In this document: positions 55,356 through 64,000 of the stretch, piece after piece
How the letters are laid out: every line of letters starts with the position of its first letter
Position numbering within the stretch: the stretch's first letter is position 1
NCBI RefSeq assembly: GCF_031181385.1
Contig: NZ_JAPSKV010000004.1
Span: forward strand, 1-64,000
DNA length: 64,000 nucleotides
Reading direction: 5' to 3'
Source of the DNA: Fredinandcohnia onubensis
Lineage (GTDB): Bacteria > Bacillota > Bacilli > Bacillales > Bacillaceae_L
The notes under the pieces: generated by a model
Database searches by the model: none
The model's input: the letters and a program-made list of their open reading frames with translations, nothing else
Told to the model about the DNA's origin: nothing
Made by a program: the position numbers and the translations under genes

Positions 55356-56765
55356 ATGGAACAGATAAACTGGCTTGAAGAAGTAACAAAACGTAAAGAA
55401 CAATTGATTAAAGATACGCAAGACTTTTTGAGGATAAAAAGTGTACTTGATGAAGAAAATGGGACTCCAAATGCACCGTTTGGAGCGGGAATTGACGAGG
55501 CATTACACTATTTATTAGACAAAGGCAGTGCGGAAGGCTTTAGCGCTAAAAACCTTGATGGCTATGCAGGACATCTTGAAATGGGTTCTGGAAATGACTT
55601 GGTTGGTATACTATGCCATATTGATGTTGTACCAGAAGGGGATGGATGGTCTAGTGATCCGTTTGGGGCAGAAATTCGTGACGGAAAAATAATTGCAAGA
55701 GGTTCACTCGATGATAAAGGTCCAACAATGGCTGCATATTATGCGATGAAAATAGTAAAGGAATTGAATTTACCACTTTCTAAACGTGTCCGAATGATCA
55801 TTGGAACGGATGAAGAAAGTGATTGGCGCTGTGTCGACCATTATTTTAAGCACGAAGAAATGCCGACAATGGGCTTTGCACCTGATGCGGATTTCCCGAT
55901 TATTTATGCTGAAAAAGGAATCGCCGATTTTGATTTGGTTCAAAAATCGGGTCAAGCTTCTGGTGGTGAGCTTCGCATAGAGTCATTCAGTTCAGGGCGA
56001 CGCTACAACATGGTTCCTGATTTTGCAGTGTCCAAGCTTGAAGGGAAAGCAAATCTTCAGGAAATGGTGAATGATTTCCAGGAGTTTTTACATAAAAACG
56101 CATTAGAAGGTCGTGGCATTTGTGATGAGGATACCATCATTTTACAGCTTAAAGGTGTGTCTGCTCACGGGATGGAGCCAGACCATGGAAAAAATGCGGG
56201 CTTATATTTGGCAACCTTCTTACAAGGATATTCATTAGATGAGCAAGCTACGCAATATGTAAACTTTATAAATGAATATTTCGTTGGTGATTCAAGAGGG
56301 AGAAGTCTTGGTGTTTCCTATAGTGATGATATTACAGGTGATCTAACCATTAATGTTGGAAAGCTTTCCTATTCTTCAGTGAATGGTGGAAGACTTGGAT
56401 TAAATTTACGTTATCCTGTAACAAATGATATGGACGGAACGAAGAAGAAACTTGAGGAAGTATGTGAGAAACTCGGATTTGAGCTTACGAATTACAGTAA
56501 TTCTTCACCACACCATGTTGATAAGAATCATCCATTAATTCAAACTCTTCAAAAAGTCTATGAGGAACAAACTGGTGAAGAGGCTACTTTGGTTTCAATC
56601 GGTGGAGGAACATATGCAAGGTCATTAGAAGCGGGTGTAGCATTCGGTCCATTGTTCCCAGGTCGCCCAGATGTTGCTCACCAAAAGGATGAGTTTATTT
56701 TAGTAGACGATTTAGTTACGGCAACCGCAATTTATGCTCAAGCGATATATGAATTAGCGAAATAA
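55356..56765 (+). CDS. pepV: dipeptidase PepV (YtjP), M20 family
   Basis: 469 aa di-zinc peptidase cleaving dipeptides, including some D-amino-acid and beta-Ala peptides. Metal ligands in CHIDVVPEG, GSLDDKGP, GTDEESDW and near-C-terminal PDVAHQKDE. ATG lies 7 bases after AAGGAGA, which overlaps the end of the decayed permease. Cytoplasmic. Confidence 0.93.
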   Translation: MEQINWLEEVTKRKEQLIKDTQDFLRIKSVLDEENGTPNAPFGAGIDEALHYLLDKGSAEGFSAKNLDGYAGHLEMGSGNDLVGILCHIDVVPEGDGWSSDPFGAEIRDGKIIARGSLDDKGPTMAAYYAMKIVKELNLPLSKRVRMIIGTDEESDWRCVDHYFKHEEMPTMGFAPDADFPIIYAEKGIADFDLVQKSGQASGGELRIESFSSGRRYNMVPDFAVSKLEGKANLQEMVNDFQEFLHKNALEGRGICDEDTIILQLKGVSAHGMEPDHGKNAGLYLATFLQGYSLDEQATQYVNFINEYFVGDSRGRSLGVSYSDDITGDLTINVGKLSYSSVNGGRLGLNLRYPVTNDMDGTKKKLEEVCEKLGFELTNYSNSSPHHVDKNHPLIQTLQKVYEEQTGEEATLVSIGGGTYARSLEAGVAFGPLFPGRPDVAHQKDEFILVDDLVTATAIYAQAIYELAK

Positions 56766-56771
56766 GATGCA

Positions 56772-56798
56772 CGAGCCCGCCCTAGTGGCGGGCTTTTA
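56772..56798 (+). terminator. pepV terminator
   Basis: GAGCCCGCC-CTAGT-GGCGGGCTT then TT. Confidence 0.88.
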
Positions 56799-56902
56799 AA
56801 TTGGGATTAAGTACTAACGCCGTTAGAATCTGCCCTAGTTTCCCTTTATCCGTAAGTTTGCTAAAATGAGTAAATAAATTATGTCAGAAAAGGAGCTTTA
56901 AA

Positions 56903-57472
56903 ATGGAGCATCAAACACACTACTTTCTTGCATTAGCACTTCCTCCAGAGACAAAAGAGCTCTTGTTTAAATGGCGAGAAATGCTTGAACCACGCCTACC
57001 GTTTAAGTCATGGGTACATCCTGAGGATTTACACATTACGCTTGCTTTTTTAGGGGGGCAGGCATCGTTTAAACAATTGACTTCCATCAAAAAAGAAATG
57101 CCGGAAATTGCTAAGCAGCATTCACACTTTACTCTTCAACTGAATGGGCTAGGAACGTTTGGTAAATCAAATTCTCCTCGTATCTTATGGGCTGGAGTAG
57201 AAGAAAGCGAAGCAATAAGTGCTCTTCAAAAAGATATCTATCAAGCGTGCACGGGCTTGGGCTTTGCACTTGATAAGCGAAAGTTTACTCCACATATTAC
57301 AATGGCAAGAAAATGGAAATCTGAAGATCTTTTTTCTATAAATGATTTAAATGAAATCGTACAGCCAAAAGAAGACCAATCACTATTTAAAGCAGAGCAT
57401 TTTGTACTATATCAAACTCACTTGAATCGAACGCCGAAGTATCAGCCGTTATCGATATTTTCATTGAGCTAA
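56903..57472 (+). CDS. thpR: RNA 2',3'-cyclic phosphodiesterase ThpR (YtlP)
   Basis: 189 aa 2H phosphoesterase. Both catalytic motifs are present: HITLAF near 45 and HITMAR near 131. The family opens 2',3'-cyclic phosphates at RNA ends. ATG follows AAAAGGAGC. It starts a run of same-strand genes (thpR, lrgA-type, lrgB-type, ytlQ, ytlR), with a 16-base gap to the next. Confidence 0.9.
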   Translation: MEHQTHYFLALALPPETKELLFKWREMLEPRLPFKSWVHPEDLHITLAFLGGQASFKQLTSIKKEMPEIAKQHSHFTLQLNGLGTFGKSNSPRILWAGVEESEAISALQKDIYQACTGLGFALDKRKFTPHITMARKWKSEDLFSINDLNEIVQPKEDQSLFKAEHFVLYQTHLNRTPKYQPLSIFSLS

Positions 57473-57488
57473 AAAGGGGAATTTTTCG

Positions 57489-57884
57489 ATGAGATTTGTT
57501 AAGATTTGTTTTCAAATCGCCATTTTATATATGATTTATTGGATCGGAACGTTGATACAAGGGCTTTTACACACATCTATTCCAGGTAGTATTATTGGGA
57601 TGATTTTGTTATTTATCTTATTACAAACAAACATCATTAAAGAAAAATGGCTAGGAGAAGGGGCGCAATTTTTACTTGCGTATTTGGCACTGCTCTTTGT
57701 TCCAGCAACTGTTGGAATCATGGATTACCTCTCCTTTTTTAAAGGGAAGGGCTTAATTACGGTTGCCATTGTGTTGTTCAGTACAATTCTAGTTATGCTT
57801 ACTTCAAGTATAGTTGGTGACAAATTAGCAGCTAGAAAACAACAAAAGCTAAGCAAGAATATAGGGGAGGGCTTTGGAGCATGA
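57489..57884 (+). CDS. CidA/LrgA family holin-like protein
   Basis: 131 aa with four membrane helices; LAYLALLFVPATVGIMDY is typical. LrgA/CidA proteins modulate murein hydrolase release or pyruvate transport together with an LrgB/CidB partner, whose gene overlaps by four bases (ATGA). AAAAGGGGA precedes the ATG. Which of the two subtypes it is cannot be told. Confidence 0.9.
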   Translation: MRFVKICFQIAILYMIYWIGTLIQGLLHTSIPGSIIGMILLFILLQTNIIKEKWLGEGAQFLLAYLALLFVPATVGIMDYLSFFKGKGLITVAIVLFSTILVMLTSSIVGDKLAARKQQKLSKNIGEGFGA

Positions 57885-58567
57885 ATACTCTATATGCGAT
57901 TAGCTCTATCGTTTGTACGATCATTATCTTTCTTTTGATGACACGTCTGTATAAGCGATATAACCACCCATTACTAGTTCCGATTGCAACAACTACCTTT
58001 GTGATTCTTATTTTCTTGATATTCTTCTCAATCCCTTATGAAACCTATATGTTGGGTGGAATATGGATAGATGAGCTACTCGGACCTGCAGTGGTGGCAT
58101 TGGCCTATCCGTTATATCAAAATCGCAAATCGTTAAAGGAATTTTTCATTCCGATTTTCATTGGCGTGTTTGTAGGTTCAACGACAGGAATCATATCAGG
58201 ACTTTATTTTTCAAAAGTATTAGCAATCGATTTAGATATCATTCTTTCTATTGCTCCAAAATCAGTGACATCTCCCGTTGCTATGGATATTGCAAATGTG
58301 ACGGGTGGTATACCTGCACTTGCGGCCGTTTATGTGATGTTTGCGGGAATTTCGGGTGCTATGTTTGGTCCACTTCTTTTAAAAATGGTAAAGGTCAATC
58401 ACTTTGTTGGGGTAGGTTTAGGTTTTGGGACAGCATCACATGGAATTGGTACAGCAAAGGCATTGGAAATAGGAACAAATCAAGGAGCAATAAGCTCGAT
58501 CGCGATGATTTTAAGTGCGGTCTATACATCAATCATATTGCCAGTACTGTTTTCTTTTTTTCTATAA
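57881..58567 (+). CDS. CidB/LrgB family membrane protein
   Basis: 228 aa with six to seven membrane helices. Family segments SIAPKSVTSPVAM and GTASHGIGTAKALE are intact. Works with the preceding holin-like protein; recent work links such pairs with pyruvate uptake in Bacillus. Start ATG overlaps the upstream stop; GGGGAGGG lies 12 bases upstream. Confidence 0.9.
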   Translation: MNTLYAISSIVCTIIIFLLMTRLYKRYNHPLLVPIATTTFVILIFLIFFSIPYETYMLGGIWIDELLGPAVVALAYPLYQNRKSLKEFFIPIFIGVFVGSTTGIISGLYFSKVLAIDLDIILSIAPKSVTSPVAMDIANVTGGIPALAAVYVMFAGISGAMFGPLLLKMVKVNHFVGVGLGFGTASHGIGTAKALEIGTNQGAISSIAMILSAVYTSIILPVLFSFFL

Positions 58568-58582
58568 TGAGGTGTAAAGAAG

Positions 58583-59302
58583 TTGGGACAATTAATAAAA
58601 TTGCAGGATTATATATCTAGGTATGAGATTGATATGTTTCGGTATCCCAGCCAGTTTATCCGTCAAAAGAGAAAACAATGGGAACAGACAACGATAGAGA
58701 AACAACATTTTCTTGATCATATCTTTGATTTTCAAATGAAGTGGGCTAGTTCCACGATTCGGGAAAAGTCGTATATCGATAAGGAATTTTACAAGGATCA
58801 TAATTTAAAATACTTTCTTCAGCGATTTCCAGACACGTATCTTGTGTTATATAGACCCATTTTTAAGTTAAAAAATGCACCGGTTGAAGTGGAAATTATC
58901 ATGATCACCCCGACGACAACTTGGTTAATTACAATTCTTGAAGGGGAAGAAAACAGTGTATTTATAGGCTCAAATGATAGGTTTTGGATTGAACGAAAAG
59001 GAAAGCATGATAAAAAAGTGTTATCACCGATGATTGAACTTGATCGGATGGATGGTATCGTTCGTACGATTTATACTCTATATGATATCGAGCTGCCAAT
59101 TCGGAAAGTGATTTTGAATCGTACAGGCTATATTGATTTTCCGCTTGCCCCATTTGATGTGGATTTAGTGGAAAAAAGAAAGTATGAAGAGTGGTTTACC
59201 GGGTTGCGAAATATGAGTTCTCCATTAAAACATATGCAATTAAAAGCAGGCAATGCGTTACTACAATACTGTCATACAGTTTGCGTGCGCAGAATGGATT
59301 AG
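58583..59302 (+). CDS. ytlQ: YtlQ family protein, possible NERD-like domain
   Basis: 239 aa from TTG 58583 (GAGGTG about 8 bases upstream). No membrane segment or signal peptide. Segment about 75-175 has alternating strands (YLVLYRPIFKL, EVEIIMITPTTTWLITILEGE) reminiscent of nuclease-related domains, but no sure catalytic motif. Identified by its place between the lrg-type pair and the lipid kinase, as ytlQ is in B. subtilis. Function unknown. Confidence 0.78.
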   Translation: MGQLIKLQDYISRYEIDMFRYPSQFIRQKRKQWEQTTIEKQHFLDHIFDFQMKWASSTIREKSYIDKEFYKDHNLKYFLQRFPDTYLVLYRPIFKLKNAPVEVEIIMITPTTTWLITILEGEENSVFIGSNDRFWIERKGKHDKKVLSPMIELDRMDGIVRTIYTLYDIELPIRKVILNRTGYIDFPLAPFDVDLVEKRKYEEWFTGLRNMSSPLKHMQLKAGNALLQYCHTVCVRRMD

Positions 59303-59393
59303 GGGTGCAAAGAATGCACCCTTTTTCTATTGTCATCGCTATAAATATAAAATACTATTAAGTCATGTATGTCATATTTTTTGAGGATAAACT

Positions 59394-60329
59394 ATGAAAC
59401 TATTGATTTTTATTGTAAATAAGCAGGCTGGGAACGGAAAGGGATTAAAAGTCTGGAACCAGCTTAAACATGAATTAGAACAGAAAAATATCCACTATCG
59501 TTCTTTCTTTACAAAACACCCAAATCATGCCGGTGAATTGGCGCGACAAATCGGTTCAATGTTTGAAGATAAGGTGGAGGCTGTCATTGCTGTTGGGGGG
59601 GATGGAACCATTAATGAAGTCGTCAATGGCATGGTGTATTATCCTGAAATTAAGGTAGGGTATATCCCAGCTGGCTCTGGCAATGACTTTTCAAGGGGTT
59701 TTAAAGTGCCAAAATCTCCATTAGATGCACTCTCCTTCATTATTCTCAATAAATCAGCTAAGGGAAAATTATTTGATATTGGAAAATGCAAGATTCAAGG
59801 GAAAACAAAGAGCTCCTATTTTGTGAGTAGCTTAGGTACAGGTTTTGACGCTGCAGTTGCGAAGCGAACAAATGAATCGATAATGAAGAAATACTTAAAT
59901 ATGGTACATCTCGGCTCATTAGCATATGTCGGTGCATTGATCCGACTCCTTTTTACCTATCACCTTACGAATGTTACAGTAAATGTTGACGGGAAAGATT
60001 TCCATTATGAAAATGTTTGGTTTGTGACCGTTTCAAATCAACCTTTTTATGGAGGAGGAATGAAAATAGCACCACAGGCAAAGACAACAGATGGTTTCTT
60101 TGATATTACGGTCGTCCATCATCTTTCAAGAATCAAACTTCTATTTGTATTTGCGACAGTATTCTTCGGAGCTCATACCAAGTTTAAAGAAATTGCGGAG
60201 CATAGAGGTGTAACTATTCGTATTGAATCAGATGAGAAAATGATCGTACATGCAGATGGTGAATTCATTGGCCAAACGCCTGTTCAGGTTGAAGTTCAGC
60301 ATCGAAAAATGCCCTTTTTGGTCAAATAA
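59394..60329 (+). CDS. ytlR: diacylglycerol kinase-family lipid kinase (YtlR)
   Basis: 311 aa. Kinase motif GGDGTINEVVNG near residue 65 and PAGSGNDFSRG near 93 mark the DAGK catalytic fold; the C-terminal beta-sandwich has a DGEFIGQTPVQVEV end. Phosphorylates a lipid alcohol such as diacylglycerol, or a related compound. ATG is preceded by TTGAGGATA. Ends before a hairpin in the next gap. Confidence 0.9.
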   Translation: MKLLIFIVNKQAGNGKGLKVWNQLKHELEQKNIHYRSFFTKHPNHAGELARQIGSMFEDKVEAVIAVGGDGTINEVVNGMVYYPEIKVGYIPAGSGNDFSRGFKVPKSPLDALSFIILNKSAKGKLFDIGKCKIQGKTKSSYFVSSLGTGFDAAVAKRTNESIMKKYLNMVHLGSLAYVGALIRLLFTYHLTNVTVNVDGKDFHYENVWFVTVSNQPFYGGGMKIAPQAKTTDGFFDITVVHHLSRIKLLFVFATVFFGAHTKFKEIAEHRGVTIRIESDEKMIVHADGEFIGQTPVQVEVQHRKMPFLVK

Positions 60330-60429
60330 GATGACTTGGTACTATTTTCCTGTGTTATTTTTGCTATTTTTTATAGCGAAAAAGTTTCTTTATCTTGACT
60401 TTAATTGTAAATGAACGCTAAAATTTAGT

Positions 60430-60475
60430 AAGATAGCTATTGTTATATTGTACGTTCAATAGCTGTCTTTTTTAT
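60430..60475 (+). terminator. ytlR terminator
   Basis: AAGATAGCTATTG / CAATAGCTGTCTT with TTTTTTATTTTAT after it. Confidence 0.85.
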
Positions 60476-60497
60476 TTTATATTTATTAGGAAATGTT

Positions 60498-61295
60498 GTG
60501 TTGAAATTGGAAATAAACTGGCTTACATACGTATTAGGCAACGAGTGGGATTACTCCCCAGCGGGTGGTGCAACGGGAGACGCGTATTTTGCCCAATTAA
60601 ATGATAAAAAAATATTTCTTAAACGAAATTCATCCCCGTTTCTTGCGGTTCTTTCTGCAGAAGGGATTGTTCCGAAGTTAATTTGGACGAAGCGTCTCGA
60701 AAATGGCGATGTTGTCACAGCACAGCAATGGCTCAGCGGCAGAGAATTAAAGCCTGCTGAGATGAACGGTGAAAATGTGGCGGGATTACTTAAAAAGATT
60801 CATCAGTCCAATGAGTTATTAGAAATGCTAAGACGTATAGGTAAAAAGCCTATAGAAGCCAAGGATGTATTGGAAGATGTATTACGAAAATTGCATCCAG
60901 ACTTATTAAAGTTTGAAATTGTAAACAAGGCCATCACATTTTTAGAGCAAGAACTTAAAAATATGGAACATGATTATAATGTCGTTTGTCATTCTGATGT
61001 CAATCATAACAATTGGTTATTATCAGATAGCAATGAGCTCTACTTAATTGACTGGGATGGAGCAATGATTGCAGATCCTGCAGTTGATATTGGTATGCTT
61101 TTACATTGGTATATAAAAAAAGAAGACTGGCCAAAATGGATCAGTCTCTACGGAATGGAATTAACAGATAATTTGCTTCTGCGTATGAAATGGTATGTGG
61201 TTGCACAATCTTTGCATCTTTTAGGTTGGTATCAGGTTAAAAAGAAGGAGAAGGAAATCCTTCATTGGCTGCAATATTTGGAGCATTTATTATGA
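60498..61295 (+). CDS. ytmP: aminoglycoside/choline kinase-fold phosphotransferase YtmP
   Basis: 265 aa. Protein-kinase-like fold with catalytic loop CHSDVNHNNWL near residue 165 and metal motif LIDWDGA near 190. Start GTG with AGGAAA a few bases upstream, a modest site. Similar to B. subtilis YtmP, whose substrate is unknown. Its 3' end overlaps that of convergent ytzH by 6 bases, and no terminator separates them. Confidence 0.87.
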   Translation: MLKLEINWLTYVLGNEWDYSPAGGATGDAYFAQLNDKKIFLKRNSSPFLAVLSAEGIVPKLIWTKRLENGDVVTAQQWLSGRELKPAEMNGENVAGLLKKIHQSNELLEMLRRIGKKPIEAKDVLEDVLRKLHPDLLKFEIVNKAITFLEQELKNMEHDYNVVCHSDVNHNNWLLSDSNELYLIDWDGAMIADPAVDIGMLLHWYIKKEDWPKWISLYGMELTDNLLLRMKWYVVAQSLHLLGWYQVKKKEKEILHWLQYLEHLL

Positions 61296-61568
61296 GTATT
61301 GGTCAATATCTGAAATCCATTGATTAATTTGATTTTGATGTGATTCAATATGGTTATCTAGATGCTGGGTATATTGCCCTTTTTGACTATAAGAATAGAC
61401 GTCAGTTAAAACCTGTTTCACACTCTGGTCAATATTTGGGTTTGCCAGAAGGGATTGAATCAGTCTTCCTAATTGCTCACATTCAGATACTGTACCACAG
61501 CAATCCATTTGATGATTTGATAATATATCCTTTAAGATATCCATTTGATGTGTATGATCTAGAGGCAT
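61290..61568 (-). CDS. ytzH: YtzH-like protein
   Basis: 92 aa, helical, Gln/His/Asp-rich, with a Cys pair (DCCG) near residue 22. ATG 61568 follows AAGGAAG; the long frame upstream lacks a site. Matches YtzH in size and place between ytmP and trmB. Function unknown. Tail-to-tail overlap with ytmP. Confidence 0.83.
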   Translation of the reverse strand: MPLDHTHQMDILKDILSNHQMDCCGTVSECEQLGRLIQSLLANPNIDQSVKQVLTDVYSYSQKGQYTQHLDNHIESHQNQINQWISDIDQYS

Positions 61569-61634
61569 TTTAGAACACTTCCTTTTTGATGTTGTCTCTA
61601 TACTACATTTCCATGAAATGACCATTTTTATACG

Positions 61635-61679
61635 ACGTAAACACTAAACTCACCAATCGGTGGGTTTACGTTGTTTTTT
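61635..61679 (+). terminator. terminator-like hairpin upstream of trmB
   Basis: ACGTAAAC / GTTTACGT with inner CACC-AATC-GGTG, followed by TGTTTTTTG. It would end plus-strand transcripts coming from ytmP through the antisense of ytzH. Confidence 0.75.
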
Positions 61680-61764
61680 GGCATAAAATCGTCCAACAAG
61701 CCTTGCACGAATGCTTTGGACATGTTATTCTTTTGTGCGATACAACTTAAATGAGGTGGCAATC

Positions 61765-62409
61765 ATGCGTTTGCGCAATAAACCGTGGGCGAAGGAAAGA
61801 TTAGCTTCATACCCACAGTACGTTATCGAGAATCCAGTTGAACATAAAGGGAACTGGAATCAAGTATTTGGAAATGATAATCCGATTCATATAGAAGTAG
61901 GTACAGGTAAAGGCAGATTTGTTACAGAGATGGCAAAAGCTCATCCTAATATCAACTTTATTGGGATTGAATTATATGAAAGTGTCATAGTCTCAGCTTT
62001 AGACCGTGTGATTGAAGCGGAGATACCAAATCTTAAATTACTGAATCAAAATGCAGATAAGCTTAGGGACTTTTTTGAAAAAGGAGAAGTTGACCGCGTT
62101 TATCTCAATTTTAGTGATCCATGGCCAAAAACACGTCATGAAAAACGTCGCTTAACCTATAAAACGTTCTTACAAATGTATGAGGATATCCTTGTTAACG
62201 AAGGTGAAATTCATTTTAAAACAGATAACCGTGGCTTATTCGAATATTCGTTGAGAAGCTTTTCTGAATATGGTCTGCTTTTAACATTTGTAAGTCTTGA
62301 CCTTCATAAATCAGATTTTGAAGATAATATTATGACGGAGTATGAAGAAAAATTTTCCGAAATGGGACATCCGATCTATCGTTCAGAGGTCCGATATCAA
62401 CCTAAATAA
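61765..62409 (+). CDS. trmB: tRNA (guanine-N7-)-methyltransferase TrmB
   Basis: 214 aa, typical length. Makes m7G46 in tRNA variable loops. SAM motif EVGTGKGRF near 45 and the specific [13 protein letters not shown] near 118 are intact. ATG 61765 lies 7 bases after GAGGTG. Same surroundings as in B. subtilis (ytmP, ytzH, trmB, ytnP). Confidence 0.95.
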   Translation: MRLRNKPWAKERLASYPQYVIENPVEHKGNWNQVFGNDNPIHIEVGTGKGRFVTEMAKAHPNINFIGIELYESVIVSALDRVIEAEIPNLKLLNQNADKLRDFFEKGEVDRVYLNFSDPWPKTRHEKRRLTYKTFLQMYEDILVNEGEIHFKTDNRGLFEYSLRSFSEYGLLLTFVSLDLHKSDFEDNIMTEYEEKFSEMGHPIYRSEVRYQPK

Positions 62410-62418
62410 TCGTAACAC

Positions 62419-62450
62419 TTCCCATAAACATTGGTTTATGGGTTTTTTTA
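62419..62450 (+). terminator. trmB terminator
   Basis: CCCATAAAC-ATTG-GTTTATGGG then TTTTTTT. Confidence 0.9.
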
Positions 62451-62536
62451 TGTTTGTTTACTTACAGAATGATGATTTATAAATTTTATTAATAATGGTA
62501 AAATGAGGATAACCGTTGGTGAAGGGTGGGGAAAGA

Positions 62537-63382
62537 ATGGAACAGCTTGTAATTGGTGATATTACACTTACTTGGTTAAATGGCGGTGTTACACATTTAG
62601 ATGGTGGTGCAATGTTTGGTGTTGTACCTAAGCCGTTATGGTCAAAAAAATATCCACATAATGAAAAAAATCAAATTGAACTACGCACAGATCCAATCCT
62701 TGTAAAGGCAGGTTCAAAAAATATTTTAATTGAGTCAGGAATTGGCAATGGGAAACTGACAGATAAGCTGAAACGAAATTTTGGGGTCCTGGAGGAGTCT
62801 ACTATTGACAAGTCTTTAGCAGAACTTGGACTTACAACGAGCGATATTGATATCGTCATTATGACTCACCTTCATTTTGATCATGCATGTGGTCTTACGA
62901 AATGGAAAAATGAAAAATTGGTAGCTACTTTTGAGAACGCTGTCATCTACGCATCAGATGTGGAATGGCAAGAAATGCGCAATCCGAATATCCGCTCAAA
63001 AGCGACATACTGGAAAGATAATTGGGAAGCAATCGAACATCAAGTAAATACGTTTACTGACAAATTTGAGGTTGTCCCTGGAATTACGATGATACATACA
63101 GGTGGACACAGTGATGGTCACTCTATTATTTTATTAGAAAGTCAAAATGAACAGGCAATACATATGGCGGATATCATGCCGACACATGCCCATCAAAATG
63201 TTTTATGGGTATTGGCTTATGATGATTACCCAATGAAATCGATAGAGCAAAAACAAAAATGGATGGGTGAAGGACTTGCAAAAGAAGCATGGTATATTTT
63301 TTATCATGATGCTTTATATCGAGCAATTAAATGGAATCAATCGGGAGAAATGATTGATTCATTAAAAAGAATTCGAGAATAA
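62537..63382 (+). CDS. ytnP: metallo-beta-lactamase-fold hydrolase YtnP, quorum-quenching lactonase-like
   Basis: 281 aa, same length as B. subtilis YtnP. Di-metal motif HLHFDH near residue 113, later His in HTGGHSDGH and Asp in [11 protein letters not shown]. YtnP is described as a lactonase interfering with streptomycete and AHL-type signals; the physiological substrate is not settled. ATG 62537 lies after GGGTGGGGA; the upstream in-frame GTG overlaps poorly. Confidence 0.9.
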   Translation: MEQLVIGDITLTWLNGGVTHLDGGAMFGVVPKPLWSKKYPHNEKNQIELRTDPILVKAGSKNILIESGIGNGKLTDKLKRNFGVLEESTIDKSLAELGLTTSDIDIVIMTHLHFDHACGLTKWKNEKLVATFENAVIYASDVEWQEMRNPNIRSKATYWKDNWEAIEHQVNTFTDKFEVVPGITMIHTGGHSDGHSIILLESQNEQAIHMADIMPTHAHQNVLWVLAYDDYPMKSIEQKQKWMGEGLAKEAWYIFYHDALYRAIKWNQSGEMIDSLKRIRE

Positions 63383-63386
63383 AAAA

Positions 63387-63420
63387 ATAGCTTATAAGCA
63401 GTAAAATCTTATAAGCTAAT
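63387..63420. terminator. bidirectional terminator, ytnP/ytzB
   Basis: TAGCTTATAAG / CTTATAAGCTA perfect 11-bp stem between convergent genes, preceded by AAAAAAA (T-run for the minus-strand gene). Confidence 0.85.
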
Positions 63421-63425
63421 ATGCC

Positions 63426-63734
63426 TTACAATGGGTTAACCTCTAATATGGAACCTGTTTTTGCATCCATTACGAACTCATATTGGTGGCTTTCTTGATT
63501 TAGTTTACGAGAAATGCCACCTTTGTATACTTGATAGTGAATGCCTGATTTTGTGTAGTCCTCCGGATTCATTTGAATCCAAGACCCATCAATTGGGCCA
63601 TTCTTTTTGAAAGCTTCTTTGGCCAGTTTTAAGGCTTTGTCACCGGGAATCGTTGAATCACTTAATGCTTCTTTAACAAGAAATGCACTTGCAAATCCAA
63701 CACCAAAACCAAGAAAAAACTTATTCCAGCTCAT
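63426..63734 (-). CDS. ytzB: PepSY domain protein YtzB
   Basis: 102 aa. N-terminal membrane or signal segment (residues 5-21, FFLGFGVGFASAFLV), then one PepSY domain ending YEFVMDAKTGSILEV. PepSY domains often inhibit peptidases; a M42 peptidase gene starts divergently 170 bases away. AGGAGGG precedes ATG. Matches ytzB next to ytoP in B. subtilis. Confidence 0.87.
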   Translation of the reverse strand: MSWNKFFLGFGVGFASAFLVKEALSDSTIPGDKALKLAKEAFKKNGPIDGSWIQMNPEDYTKSGIHYQVYKGGISRKLNQESHQYEFVMDAKTGSILEVNPL

Positions 63735-63907
63735 TTAATCCCTCCTAAACGGACTTAATCCTTGTGATAAGTATAACTTCTTTTTATGAAAATCTCCATG
63801 TTCGCTATGGTAACGAAAAAACAATTTCGATATACTAAATAATGTACATAATAGAATCAAATTTTTGCTACTTGTTACGACTCTTATATACCGGAAGGAG
63901 AATGACA

Positions 63908-64000
63908 TTGAAACAGGATACACTTGAGCTTTTTAAAACGTTAACAGAGCTTCCTGGAGCTTCAGGGAATGAACACCAGGTAAGAAAGTTTATGCGTTCA
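63908..64000 (+). CDS. ytoP: M42 family peptidase YtoP, 5' end only
   Basis: 31 codons before the window edge. TTG 63908 lies 8 bases after [28 protein letters not shown] matches the N-terminus of M42 aminopeptidases; neighbour ytzB and gene order point to ytoP. The C-terminal remainder is outside the window. Confidence 0.8.
   Translation, partial: MKQDTLELFKTLTELPGASGNEHQVRKFMRS

Noticed and set aside
61340-61573. 77-codon plus-strand frame
   Set aside because: Antisense of ytzH; no start signal.

Overview
The window is a stretch of chromosome from a low-GC, endospore-forming Firmicute of the family Bacillaceae. Gene content and order follow the yt region of Bacillus subtilis closely: an rrnB/trnB-type tRNA cluster, yteA, menA, the men operon, luxS, dps, ytkD, ytlDCA, pckA, metK, ytoA, ytpB, mnmM/mnmL (ytqB/ytqA), ytzC, yttB, leuS, ytwF, ytfP, murJ (ytgP), ytzE, pepV, ytlPQR, ytmP, ytzH, trmB, ytnP, ytzB and the start of ytoP. 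Strong AGGAGG-type ribosome sites, TTG/GTG starts, S-box and T-box leaders and spore genes (cse60, yteA, a coat-like protein) fit this assignment. Symbols of the yt type rest on remembered family resemblance plus this synteny, not on a search.

Layout. 1-1900: eighteen tRNA genes (the first truncated by the window edge), interrupted between tRNA-fMet and tRNA-Asp by a promoter and a tRNA-Asp 5' fragment fused to structured DNA. 1970-6400: AIM24-family protein, penicillin acylase-family enzyme, yteA. 6500-15300: menaquinone synthesis (menA divergent from menF-D-H-B-E-C, with an intrinsic terminator between menB and menE). 15340-18400: metal-linked block (ZupT, a DUF1540 cysteine protein, a zinc-binding lipoprotein with a Zur-box-like site, beta-carbonic anhydrase). 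18500-25070: YtkA-like lipoprotein, YidD, luxS behind a long structured leader, amidase with small protein YtzI, dps with a sigma-B-type promoter, threonine aldolase, ytkD. 25090-28620: an importer (ytlDCA) and a hydrolase. 28640-36300: pckA, SAM-riboswitch-controlled metK, gamma-carbonic anhydrase homologue, terpene synthase ytpB, the tRNA wobble-modification pair mnmL/mnmM, ytzC.

The slot between yttB and leuS (about 37.8-43.1 kb) is the main accessory region. A PAS/AAA+ sigma-54 activator precedes a GntP-family permease and a 3-hydroxybutyrate dehydrogenase. The gap carries a consensus -24/-12 promoter, three copies of a TTCCAGA-N-TCTGGAA-type palindrome and a cre-type operator. Next to it, on the opposite strand, lies a copper nitrite reductase lipoprotein gene whose promoter has an FNR-type palindrome centred about 41.5 bp upstream of the predicted transcription start. 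This looks like a carbon-storage/anaerobic-respiration module.

From 43 to 64 kb the window is core housekeeping again: T-box-controlled leuS, peptidases, rhodanese, murJ, rRNA pseudouridine synthase, lrgA/lrgB-type pair, lipid kinase, trmB, ytnP. One clear scar breaks it: the ABC transporter pair corresponding to ythP/ythQ (54.5-55.3 kb) has decayed to fused, frameshifted fragments. No prophage, insertion sequence, CRISPR array or defence system was recognised. The best candidates for undescribed biology are the luxS leader RNA, the cloverleaf-like insert in the tRNA cluster, and the palindromic/interspersed repeats around metK and ytqA.
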